A DNA stretch of 64,000 nt, from assembly GCA_016800925.1 (NCBI GenBank), contig JABCPU010000094.1, forward strand, positions 124,001-188,000, read 5' to 3'. The notes beneath the pieces were generated by a model that saw nothing but the letters and a program-made list of their open reading frames with translations, did not search any database and was not told the DNA's origin. The position numbers were made by a program, and so were the translations under genes. Source of the stretch: Suillus spraguei. Its lineage: Eukaryota > Basidiomycota > Agaricomycetes > Boletales > Suillaceae. Shown here in pieces: positions 34,735-46,311 of this stretch; position 1 is the first letter of the stretch; every line of letters begins with the position of its first letter.

Positions 34735-37700
34735 AAACTCAAAACTCAAAACTTGAAACTTGCAAAAATGTATATCATGTAAAATGCCTATTTCCTCACA
34801 CAGTTCACCGAGTGTCAAGTACCAAGACCCAGGACCCAAATCATGAATCCTTGGCAATGTAACAAGTGCCAAGTGCCGGAACCCGAACCCAGAACCTCGA
34901 AACTTAAAACTTGGAACTTGGAACTCACAAAAATGTGTATCATGTAAAATGTCTATTTCCTTACACAGTTCACCGAGTGTCAAGTACCAAGACCCGGGAC
35001 CCAAATCCTGAATTCCTGGCATGTAACAAGTGCCGAGTGCCGGCACCCCAACCCCAAACTTCAAACTTCAAACTTCAAAATTGAAACTTGCAAAAATCTG
35101 TATCATTAAATTTCTATTTCCTTGCACAATTCACCGAGTGTCAAGTACAAACCCGGGACCCGAATCCCGAATTCCTGGCAGTGTAACAAGTGCCAAGTGC
35201 CGGAACCTGACCCCGAACCCGAAACTTCACACTTCAAACTTCAAAATTGAAACTTGCAAAAATCTGTATCATGTAAAATTTCTATTTCCTTGCACAGTTC
35301 ACCGAGTGTCAAGTACCAAGACCCGGGACCCGAATCCCGAATTCCTGGCAGTGTAACAAGTGCCGAGTGCCGGAACCTGACCCCCGAACTCCGAAACTTC
35401 ACACTTCAAACTTCAAAATTGAAACTTGCAAAAATCTGTATCATGTAAAATTTCTATTTCCTTGCACAGTTCACGAGTGTCAAGTACCAAGACCCGGGAC
35501 CGAATCCCGAATTCCTGGCAGTGTAACAAGTGCCGAGTGCCGGAACCTGACCCCCGAACCCCGAAACTTCACACTTCAAACTTCAAAATCATGAAACTTG
35601 CAAAAATCTGTATCATGTAAATTTTCTATTTCCTTGCACAGTTCACCGAGTGTCAAGTACCAAGACCCGGGACCCGAATCCCGAATTCCTGGCAGTGTAA
35701 CAAGTGCCGAGTGCCGGAACCCGACCCCCGAACTCCGAAACTTCAAACTTCAAACTTCAAAATTGAAACTTGCAAAAATCTGTATCATGTAAATTTTCTA
35801 TTTCCTTCCACAGTTCACCGAGTGTCAAGTACCAAGACCCGGGACCCGAATCCCGAATTCCTGGCAGTGTAACAAGTGCCGAGTGCCGGAACCTGACCCC
35901 CGAACCCCGAAACTTCACACTTCAAACTTCAAAATCAAAATTGAAACTTGCAAAAATCTGTATCATTTAAATTTTCTATTTCCTTGCACAGTTCACCGAG
36001 TGTCAAGTACCAAGACCCGGGACCCGAATCCCAAATTCCTGGCAGTGTAACAAGTGCCAAGTGCCGAACCTGACCCCGAACCCCGAAACTTCACACTTCA
36101 AACTTCAAAATTGAAACTTGCAAAAATCTGTATCATGTAAATTTCTATTTCCTTGCACAGTTCACCGAGTGTCAAGTACCAAGACCCGGGACCCGATTCC
36201 CAAATTCCTGGCAGTGTAACAAGTGCCGAGTGCCGGAACCTGACCCCCGAACCCCGAAACTTCACACTTCAAACTTCAAAATTGAAACTTGCAAAAATCT
36301 GTATCATGTAAATTTTCTATTTCCTTGCACAGTTCACCGAGTGTCAAGTACCAAGACCCGGGACCCGAATCCCGAATTCCTGGCAGTGTAACAAGTGCCG
36401 AGTGCCGGAACCTGACCCCCGAACCCCGAAACTTCACACTTCAAACTTCAAAATTGAAACTTGCAAAAATCTGTATCATGTAAATTTTCTATTTCCTTGC
36501 ACAGTTCACCGAGTGTCAAGTACCAAGACCCGGGACCCGAATCCCGAATTCCTGGCAGTGTAACAAGTGCCGAGTGCCGGAACCTGACCCCCGAACCCCG
36601 AAACTTCACACTTCAAACTTCAAAATCAAAATTGAAACTTGCAAAAATCTGTATCATTTAAATTTTCTATTTCCTTGCACAGTTCACGAGTGTCAAGTAC
36701 CAAGACCCGGGACCCGAATCCCGAATCCCTGGCAATGTAACAAGTGCCGAGTGCCAACACAACCCCCGAACCCGAAACTTCAAACTTCAACACTTCAAAA
36801 TTGAAACTTGCAAAAATCTGTATCATGTAAATTTTCTATTTCCTTGCACAGTTCACCGAGTGTCAAGTACAAGACCCGGGACCGAATTCCAAATTCCTGG
36901 CAGTGTAACAAGTGCCGAGTGCCGGAACCAACCCCGAACCCCGAAACTTCAACTTCAAACTTCAAAATTGAAACTTGCAAAAATCTGTATCATTAAATTT
37001 TCTATTTCCTTGCACAGTTCACCAAGTGTCAAGTACTAAGACCCGGGACACGAATCCCAAATTCCTGGCAGTGTAACAAGTGCCAGTGCCAGAACCTGAC
37101 CCCCGAACCCCGAAACTTCACACTTCAAACTTCAAAATTGAAACTTGCAAAAATCTGTATCATGTAAATTTTCTATTTCCTTCACAGTTCACCGAGTGTC
37201 AAGTACCAAGACCCGGGACCCGATTCCCGAATTCCTGGCAGTGTAACAAGTGCCGAGTGCCGGAACCTGACCCCGAACCCCGAAACTTCACACTTCAAAC
37301 TTCAAAATTGAAACTTGCAAAAATCTGTATCATGTAAAATTGCTATTTCCTTACACAGTTCACTGAGTGTCAAGTACCAAGACCCGGGACCCAAATCCGA
37401 ATTCCTGGCAGTGTAACAAGTGCCGAGTGCTGGAACACAACCCCCGAACTCCGAAACTTACAACTTGAAACTTGAAACTCGCAAAGATGTCTAAGATGTA
37501 AATTTTCTATTTCCTTATACAGTTCACCGAGTGTCAAGTACCAAGAACTGAGACCCGAATCCTGAATTTCTGGCAATGTAACAAGTGCCGAGTGCCAGAC
37601 CTCGAACCCCAAAACTTGAAACTTGAAACTCGCACAAATCTGTATCATGTAAATTTCTATTTCCTTATACAGTTCACCGAGTGTCAAGTACCAAAACCTG

Positions 37701-37830
37701 GAACCCAAATCCTGAATTCCTGGCAATGTAACAAGTGCCTCGTGCCGGAACCCGAACCCTAAACCCTGAACCCCAAAATTTGAAACTTGAAACTTGAAAC
37801 TTGAAACTGTATGCCAGGGTTTTGGGTCCC
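34735..37830. repeat. Satellite B: ~18 tandem units, modal period 172 bp
   Basis: Using 'gagtgtcaagta' as marker, units begin near 34812, 34977, 35137, 35308, 35478 and so on to 37680; central spacings are mostly 172 bp, edges shorter and more diverged. Each unit has an AT-rich half ('tctgtatcatgtaaattttc') and a GC-rich half ('gacccgggacccgaatccc'). Because 172 is not a multiple of 3, the repeated ~64-codon frames starting 'MQKSVSCK' are artefacts. Confidence 0.95.
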
Positions 37831-37889
37831 GGGTCTCGGTAGTTCACACTTTGTGAGTTTCAGTTTTGGGTTTCAAGTTTTGGCACTCA

Positions 37890-38055
37890 GCACTCAGGAC
37901 TCGCACTCAGTGATTCAATAATTTGCTTCTGGCAGAGGTAACATTCATTGAAAAAAATTGTATATACATCTATCACTATGCAATTATGTCCACCTCCTCA
38001 CAAGACCCTTTAACCTTCACCTCAACATCCAGTTCAATCTCGACCATCTTATCAT
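37890..38055 (-). repeat. Inverted-repeat arm with copy of the gene tail (left)
   Basis: Reverse complement of ~38945-39080 with few differences. On the minus strand it can encode the tail '..IELDVEVKVKGSCEEVDIIA' to a stop at about 37986, related to the end of the cysteine-cluster gene at 31210-31261 ('MDVEVKVEPSAD'). Confidence 0.85.
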
Positions 38056-38944
38056 GGATGCCCTCCTGTTGCTCCTCAATCATTTTTAAAGTTTTTCAAT
38101 GTCTTATCATTGCATAAATGGCCAGTCCTGCTCAGACATCAACAGTAGTACACTCCCACATGTGTCATATGCAAAGGATCAGTTGTATATAGGCCACAAA
38201 TCTGATATGTCATGTACAGGGGATATTTCTACTGATAAGAAGCCTACATAATAATCAAGCTTGTGATAAGTGATCTGATGCGTGATTTACCTCTCATATA
38301 TGTCCCTAATGATGTATTTGAAGTTTTAGAAAGATCCATGAAGGACTGACTGAATGATAAGTAAAATGACATATGTGTGAAAAGTGACAATTGACATCTT
38401 TTTACACAAAGTCACATTTATATATGGTACAGTTTAAATATTTCATTCAAAATATGTAAGATACATGTTAGACTACTAAAGGAACCTATACTGCATATTG
38501 CCCTGAGGTTGGAGGGTGGTGAAAGGGATGTGGTGTATATCTCAGTTGACCCAGCGTCAAAGTCCTACAACTGCCCAACTGACCATTTTCGATATTTTGG
38601 GACTTTGAACTTTCCCACAGTCAATTTCTTATCTATTTCACTTCCTCAGCACTCAATTCTTGTTGGATGGTTTTATAAATTTAGATATATCATAGTGAAT
38701 GTATTTTAAATCTACTCCAGGTGTCTGATTAATAAACTTTGATGTTTTGAAAGTATGGGCTCCTTATCAGTAGAAATAGTAAGCATTCACACTAGTTCAA
38801 AACTCCGGCCTATTTTAAGCTGATCCTTGTCATACAAAGCAAGTATATATGGTATTATAATGATATATGAAGAGGCTGTATTATTTATGCAAGAGTAAGA
38901 TACTGAAAACATCAAAAGTGTGAGAAATGCGACTTTCTATGTTT
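38056..38944. other. AT-rich unique segment between inverted arms
   Basis: About 0.9 kb with no recognised gene, bounded by outward-facing copies of the gene tail. It could be the loop of a fold-back element or simply the unique sequence at the centre of an inverted duplication. Confidence 0.5.
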
Positions 38945-39080
38945 TTGTTCTTGGATGTTGAGGTGAAGGTTAAAGGGTCTTGTGAGGAGGTTGGCATAAT
39001 TGCATAGTAATTGATGTATATACAAATTTTTTCAATGAATGTTACCTCTGCCAGAAGCAAATTATTGAATCACTGAGTGC
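38945..39080 (+). repeat. Inverted-repeat arm with copy of the gene tail (right)
   Basis: Mirror of 37890-38055; plus-strand reading 'LDVEVKVKGSCEEVGIIA' to the stop near 39006, then 'gatgtatatacaaa...caatgaatgtta' as downstream of 31261. Confidence 0.85.
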
Positions 39081-39830
39081 TGAGTGCCGAAACTCAAAAC
39101 TGTTATGGCCATGCAAAACCAGAGGCAATTCAGAAGTTCCAGCTTTGCATGGGGTCGTACTGGAGGGTCATACTAATTCATGGGGGCTTGGCCTCAGCTT
39201 GTGGGCTGTGCCCCTTGCCTGAGTACATGCCCCTAATTTCATATGAAGTCCAAAGAGGAGTTCTTGTGAAGTCCGAGGGAGAACCTTGGAGGAACTCTTG
39301 GGCTGGATTGCTCCATAGAGCGCCAATAAACTTCTGGAGAAGTGTAGAAAACTATGCCGCAGGTAGGCGGAGATAGAGGTAAGACTACTGGGACAAGTCC
39401 CAAGTAGAATGGGTGAAGGGAAGACCACTGGATGAAGTCTAGGGCAGGATTGGAGCAAGGCTCCAGGGGGAAATATGATCCACAGGAGGTCAAGGATAGG
39501 ATAGGACAGGACAAGAGGTCCGGAGATAGGAGGTCCGGAGGATGAGGAGTGGAGGAACGCAGAAATGGAGGAGTGGAGGAGTGGAGAAACAGAGGAGCGG
39601 AGCTCTGTGGATTTGGGGGGAAGTATTGCCCTACTATGGAGGAGTAGGTCCGGAGATTATGTAAGGAAGGTACAGGCTACTACGGATGAAGTCCGGAGTA
39701 GAAACAAACAGAGGAAGACTACCAAAGGTAGAGCTGGAGGTGAACAGAGATAAAGACTGGAGTTCGGACAAAGTTCGGAAAGTATAATATAACAAAGGGT
39801 CAAAGGTCCGGCCTAGGGAATACTAATTTT
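39081..39830 (+). mobile_element. Truncated member of the TGTCATA/TGTTAAG LTR family
   Basis: Inverted relative to 32330-34487: 'gggcttggcctcagc', 'ctgtgcccctt', 'tgcccctaattt', then 'ggaggagtggagg' and 'gtccggagta' blocks matching 33000-34400 in reverse. Shorter, without the 'gtgggcc' minisatellite. Confidence 0.6.
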
Positions 39831-40255
39831 ACATGATATACATTTTTGCGAGTTTCTGTCACATACCATATTTCACACCCCATCTCCACTATGATCTCTG
39901 GCCCTGATCTCCATATTTCCGGACCTCCGGACCTCCACAGCTAGCCTGCCAACCCTAAATTTGGGATTTGGGTCTCAGGTCTTGGTACTCAACACTCGGT
40001 GAACTGTGTAAGGAAATAGAAATTGTACATGATACAGATGTTTGCGAGTTTTGAAATTTCAAGTTTTGGGTCTCGGGCTTCGGCACTCAGCACTCAGCAC
40101 TCAGCACTTCATACATTGCCAGGAATTCAGGATTTGGGTCTCAGGTCTTGTTACTTGACAATTGGTGAACTGTGTAAGGAAATAGAAAATTTACATGATA
40201 TACATTTTGTGAGTTTCAAGTTTTAAATGTGTGGATCAAATTCCTTTTATTGTCT
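39831..40255 (-). repeat. Satellite B, about two inverted units
   Basis: 'ggtgaactgtgtaaggaaat' near 40001 and 40163 is the reverse complement of the satellite B core 'atttccttacacagttcacc', spaced about 160 bp. Confidence 0.85.
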
Positions 40256-43200
40256 CACATTTTTCTGAGTCCCGAGTGCAGAATCACGAGTGCCAAACCT
40301 CGAAATTGTGGACTACCAGATGTCAGAGTTCGGGGTTCAGCACTAAAAATGTGTGGGTCAAAGTCTTTTTATTGCCTCACATTGATTCACACATTTTGAG
40401 TGCCGAACCCTGAACCCCGGCACCTGGCACTCAGGACTCGACACAAAATGTAAAGAATTTAAAACCTATCTGTTGAGTCACCTTGTGCCGGGTGCCGGGT
40501 AACAATGTGAAACATATCAATCCATACATCTTAAGTGCCGAACCCCGAACCCGCACCCGGGACTCGGGACTCATCACCATGTGAAAAATATTGATCTACA
40601 TATTTTAAGTGCTGAACCCCAACCCCTGGCACCCGGGACTTAGAACAATGTGAGGCAATACAGAGATATTGATTCACACATATTGAGTGCCGAACCCCGA
40701 ACTCTGGCACCCGGCACTCAGGACTCGGGCCTTGGGACTCATAACAATGTGAAAGATATCAATGCACATATTTAGACACCAAACCCTGAACTCCGGCACC
40801 CGGCAGTCGGGAATCGGGACTCAGCCCTCATAACAATGTGAGAGATATTGATCCACATATTTTAACACCGAACCCCGAACCCCAGCACCTGGGAGTTAGA
40901 ACAATGTGAGGCAATCCAAAGATATTGATTTACACATGTTGAGTGCCGAACCCCAAACTCCGGCACCCGGCACTCGGGATCAGGATTCGGGACTCATAAC
41001 AATGTGAAAGATATCGATCCACATATTTTATGTGCTGAACCCTGAACTCCAGCACCCGGGAGTTAGAACAATGTGAGGCAATACACAGATATTGATTTAC
41101 ACATGTTGAGTGCCAAACCCTGAACTCGGCACCCGCACTCGGGACTCAGGCCTTGGAACTTATAACAATGTGAAAGATGTCGATGCACATATTCTATCAC
41201 CGAACCCCAAACCCTGGCACCCGGGAGTTAGAAATATGTGAGGCAATACAAAGATATTGATTTACACGTGTGGAGTGCTGAACCCCGAACTTCGGCACCT
41301 GGCAGTTGGGAATCTGGACTCGGGACTCATAACCATGTGAAAGATATTGATCCACATATTTAACCACCCAACCCCGAACCCCAGCACCCGGGAGTGAGAA
41401 CAATGTGAGTCAATACAAAGATATTGATGTACACATGTTGAATGCCGAACCCCGAACTCCGGCACCCGACACTCGGGACTCGGGACTTGATACTCATAAC
41501 AATGAGACAGATATCGATCCACATATTTTAACACCGAACCCCGAACACCGCCACCCGTGAGTTAGAACCATGTGAGGCAATACAAAGTTGAGTCCCGAAT
41601 TACGATCACTGAGTGCCGGGTTACCATGTGAGGCAATACAAAGATATTGATTTACACATGTTGAGTGCTGAACCCCGCACTCCGGCACCTGGGAGTTAGC
41701 ACAATGTGAGGCAATACCATGATATTGATTTACACATGTTGAGTGCAAACCCCAAGTGCCGGAGCTCGGGGTTTGGCAGTCAAAACAATGTGAGGCAATA
41801 CCATAATATTGATTTACACATGTTGAGTGCCGAACCCCAAGTGCCGGAGCTCGGGGTTCGGCAGTCAAAACAATGTGAAAGACCTCGATCCACATATTTT
41901 ATGTGCCGAACCCGAACTCCGGCACTCGGGACTTCCAAGCTCCAGCACCCGGGAGTTAGCACAATGTGAGGCAATACCATGATATTGATTTACACATGTT
42001 GAGTGCCGAACCCAAGTGCCGGAGCTCGGGGTTTGGCAGTCAAAACAATGTGAGGCAATACCATAATATGATTTACACATGTTGAGTGCCGAACCCCAAG
42101 TGCCGGAGCTCGGGGTTCGGCAGTCAAAACAATGTGAAAGACCTCAATCCACATATTTTATGTGCCAAACCCCGAACTCCGGCACTCGGGACTTCCAAGC
42201 TCCAGCACCCGGGAGTTAGCACAATGTGAGGCAATACCATGATATTGATTTACACAAGTTGAGTGCCGATCCCCGAGTGCTGAGTCCCGAGTGCCGGAGT
42301 TCGGGGTTCGGCACATAAAATATGTGGATCGAGGTCTTTCACATTGTTTTGACTGCCGAACCCCGAGCTCCGGCACTCGGGGTTCGGCACTCAACATGTG
42401 TAAATCAATATTATGGTATTGCCTCACATTGTGCTAACTCCCAGGTGCCGGAGCTCGGAAGTCCCGAGTCCTGAGTGCCGGCGCTCAGTGTTCGGCAGTC
42501 AAAACAATGTGAAAGACCTCATCCACATATTTTATGTGCCGAACCCCGAACTCCGGCACTCGGGACTCAGGACTTCCGAGCTCCGGCACCCGGGAGTTAG
42601 CACAATGTGAGGCAATACCATAATATTGATTTACACATGTTGAGTGCCGAACCCCGAGCTCCGGCACCCGGCACTCGGGGATCGGCACTCAACTTGTGTA
42701 AATCAATATCATGGTATTGCCTCACATTGTGCTAACTCCCGGGTGCCGGAGCTTGGAAGTCCCGAGTCCTGAGTGCCGGAGTTTGGGGTTCAGCACATAA
42801 AATATGTGGATTGAGGTCTTTCACATTGTTTTGACTGCCGAACCCTGAGCTCCGGCACTCGGGGTTCGGCACTCAACATGTGTAAATCAATATCATGGTA
42901 TTGCCTCACATTGTGCTAATTCCCGGGTGCCGGAGCTCGGGGTTCGGCACTCAACATGTGTAAATCAATATCATGGTATTGCCTCACATTGTGCTAACTC
43001 CCGGGTGCCGGAGCTCGAGGTTCGGCACTCAAAACAATGTGAAAGACCTCAATCCACATATTTATGTGCCGAACCCCGAACTCCGGCACCCGGCAATCGG
43101 GACTCGGGACTTGGTACTCATAACAATGTGAATGATATCGATCCACATATTTTAACACCGAACCCCAAACCCCGCCACCTGCGAGTTACAACTATGTGAG

Positions 43201-43660
43201 GCAATACAAAGATATTGATTTACACATGTTGAGTGCCGAACCCCGAGCTCCGGCACCTGGGAGTTAGCACAATGTGAGGCAATACCATGATATTGATTTA
43301 CACATGTTGAGTGCCGAACCCCGAGTGCCGGAGCTCGGGGTTCGGCAGTCAAAACAATGTGAAAGACCTCAATCCACATATTTTATGTGCCGAACCCCGA
43401 ACTCCGGCACCCGGCACTCGGGACTTGGTACTCATAATGTGAAAGATCTTGAGCAACATATTGTCAGTGCTGAACCCTGAACCCCGGCACCCAGCACTCG
43501 GGACTCGGACTCGGGACTCGGGACTCGGGACTCGGGACTCAGAACAATGTGAGGCAATAGACACCTATTGATCCACACATTCTAAGTGCCGAACTCCGAA
43601 CTCCGAAATCTGGTAGTCTACTATTTAGGGGTTCGCAGTTCGGTACTCGGGCTTTTGCAC
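40256..43660. repeat. Satellite A, right block, with orientation switches
   Basis: Same family as 31440-32329. From about 41750 to 43350 blocks alternate in orientation, so 'gtgccgaacccc' and 'ggggttcggcac' face each other many times, making short GC-rich palindromes around 'ggagctc'. No coding sequence. Confidence 0.92.
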
Positions 43661-44100
43661 TTGAGACCAAAAACAATGTTAGGCAATAAAATGACTTTGA
43701 TCCACACATTTTTGGTAGATATCTTTTTCATCTCAAATCTTGAATCTCGAGTGCCGAGCCCCGAATCCCGAAATCTGGTAGTCTACAATTTCGGGGTCTG
43801 GTCCTCGGGACTCAGACACATGTCAGGCAACAACAAAACTTTGATCCACACATTTTTGGTAGATGTCTGTTTTGTCTTGAATCTCGAGTTTCTAGTTTCT
43901 AGTTTTGGTACTCTGCACCCGCACCCGGCACTCGGCACTAGATGACTCCACACATGGACTTTAAATCTTTCACCTTGTGTGTTGTGTTTCAGGTGTCTGG
44001 GTATCCGGAATTCAGGAAATCTCTAGTTTGAATCTCCAGTTTCGAGTTCCTGGATTCGGGACTTGGCACCCGGCACCTCAATTATCGATGAATGTCAGAC
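43661..44100. repeat. Satellite-related and gene-tail-related sequence
   Basis: Two ~120-bp units with 'cacatttttggtagatatc'-like words, then the inverted counterpart of 31290-31440. Confidence 0.65.
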
Positions 44101-44920
44101 ATGATTTCAGGTTTTCGTGCTTCAGGGTTTAGATTTTGGTGGTCAATGGTAGGTATATGCACTCATAGGGTGCATGTATCCTATGTGTTTGATTCTCTGG
44201 TGGCTACATCAGCTGTATGTCTTTATGATACATATCTAGGCCCACCCGTATATGTAATATATTTTACCTCGGCCCACCCGTCTATGTAAAATTCCCCCAC
44301 GTCGGCCCACCCGTCCATGCAATAAATATTTTACTGCACCCTCGGCCCACCCGTCTATGTAATACACCCCACATCGGCCTACCTGTATATGTAATATTCT
44401 CTCCCCTCGGCCCACCCGTATATGTAATATTCTCTCACCTCGGCCCACCCGTATATGTAATATTCTCTTACCTCGGCCCACCCGTCTATGCAATAATATT
44501 TGCCTTGCATCTCTCTTCAGCCCAGCTGTCTATAATATCCTACTCTACATACTACCCAGATGGGCCCACCCATCTCTGTCGGGGATGATATCCCCCTGGC
44601 CCATCCGTCAACATCAGAAATCATGTTTCCCTCGGCCCACCCGTCTCTCCCACAAATACAAGTCTCCCGGCCCACCCGTCTCCATCGGAAATAATTTTCC
44701 CCCCGGCCCATCCGTCAACATCGAGGATATACATAACCTCGGCCCATGGTCCGCTGGCCCGTCTTTGACGGGATATTATGTGGGTCGGGTGACCCGTATA
44801 GTACGGAGTTTGTCACTGAAGGGGCTCGAAATAAGGGGCATTACTCGAGAAAGGGGCACAGTGTATGAACTGAGGCCAAAAGCCCTTCGGATCTCTCTAC
44901 CCTTGAGTACAGTCTTAACA
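44101..44920 (-). mobile_element. LTR-like element end (TGTTAAG family) abutting the Helitron
   Basis: Read on the minus strand from 44920 it starts TGTTAAGACTGTACTCAA and is close to 48842 onward for ~110 bp ('gagagatccgaagggctt', 'gcactgtgcccctttc'). It then runs into a minisatellite (44235-44760) of 'ggcccacccgtc' cores, inverted relative to 33470-33850. The other end of the element is not evident. Confidence 0.65.
44235..44760. repeat. Minisatellite with 'cggcccacccgt' core
   Basis: At least twelve copies at 30-60 bp spacing; reverse complement of the 33470-33850 array. Confidence 0.88.
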
Positions 44921-45404
44921 CTTCCCCCATTTACAGCATGGCCACCTGAGCTGGAGCAGGCATATAGAGACAGAACATTTGTGTCAAAAATTCGCCAATA
45001 CAACAGTACTCTTGTATTTACCTCTGTTGGTGTCAACATTGAGGATCGTGCTCTTCAAGGATCTGGTCCAAATGCTTTTCATATCCATGGCTCTCTCCAT
45101 CACCTCATGGGCAGTCTTCTACCTCCAGAGGGTGTCCAGCCTTCATATGCACAACTTTATATATATGACTCTGAAGAAGCCACCAACATCTGCACCACCC
45201 ATCCTGGAAATGAAGGTCTTGATTCTCAGATTCTCAGAGATCTGCATGACATGTTGCATCGAAAACACCCCTATGCTGCTGTCTACAAGCAAGCCTATCA
45301 AATCATGCAAGAGAAGCCTCCAGAGGAGCAGACAGATGTTTCTGTGCATATTCACTTCCTGCCAGGCACAAATGGTCAAAGATATAACCTTCCCACTGCC
45401 AATG

Positions 45405-45881
45405 TGTTACGAACTGGGGTGGCGTCACCAGCGACAGTGAAAAGACATGGACGGTCTGCTGGGAAGTTCTACAATGTCCAGAAGAGGACAAGGTAAAAGT
45501 ACAAGGAACGTGTTTTGAGTATGATCAAGGGTTCAGCCTCAAAGATAGATCTAAGAAGTTTCTATGAGAATAGAGACTAAGGCTAAGGAGTGCTTAGACT
45601 TAGAGACGATTTAAGACGACTTAGGTTGGAGGCCTAAGCAAAGGATATTCCAGATAAAACCCAGTAAGATTAAAGTAAAGTATACAAGTGTAATACAATG
45701 TGCTTAAATAGATCAATATGTGCACATGGACCAAGAAAGGAGACATGAGACTGTAAGTGCGTATTCAAAGAAGGAAGGCAACTATAGTACAGATGCGTTG
45801 AGCATATGAGTCAGAGCCATGTTACGTAATATACAAAGCAAAGGAGGTAGAAAATGAATAGGGGCACGTACGACTGTAACA
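45405..45881 (-). mobile_element. Solo LTR (TGTTAC family, 477 bp) inside the Helitron
   Basis: Reverse-orientation relative of 23720-24183. Perfect 5-bp target duplication caatg (45400-45404, 45882-45886). Removing LTR plus one duplicate rejoins 'NLPTAN' to 'EIAAALPGNGSEE' in frame. Confidence 0.93.
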
Positions 45882-45951
45882 CAATGAAATTGCTGCAGCT
45901 CTTCCTGGAAATGGATCTGAGGAGGTGTCTCATGAACGTGACATCATTTTA

Positions 45952-46161
45952 CAGTGGCTCAAAAAACTGTCCGCATGTTTTGACATTTTTCACTATCTAT
46001 GATATTGTGTGAGAATGAACAAATTCCTCAAGGACATACTTATACCACATTGTAGTATGGCGTCAGGGCTTTTATTTGAGCCCTACACCGTGGGAATCGG
46101 CGGAGATACGGTGGAGATATAAGGCTTATAAAATGATGACTCATGTGGACAGTTTTTTGAG
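45952..46161. repeat. Left TIR of the Tc1 element
   Basis: Starts CTCAAAAAACTGTCCGCAT near the tip and ends with its own inverted copy (gtggacagttttttgag). Confidence 0.9.
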
Positions 46162-46311
46162 TGTATATTAAAACTATATAAATCATTATTTATGACACCA
46201 TAAAAATCATGCCACTATTATATAAATTATAAAGTGGTGTCATTATGTTATTTTATGACTATATCTAACTATATAAACCAGAATATCTCATGTATCATAG
46301 TCATAATCACC

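Noticed and set aside
35254..37337. Family of ~64-codon ORFs beginning MQKSVSCK on the plus strand
   Set aside because: They recur each 172 bp purely because the satellite unit repeats; the frame closes within each unit and no independent coding signal is seen.
41197..43564. Many ORFs of the type '..STCVNQYLCIASH..' on the minus strand
   Set aside because: Translations of satellite A in different registers, not genes.
31440..44100. CRISPR-like spaced repeats
   Set aside because: Units are contiguous tandem satellites in a eukaryotic genome with no unique spacers of constant length.
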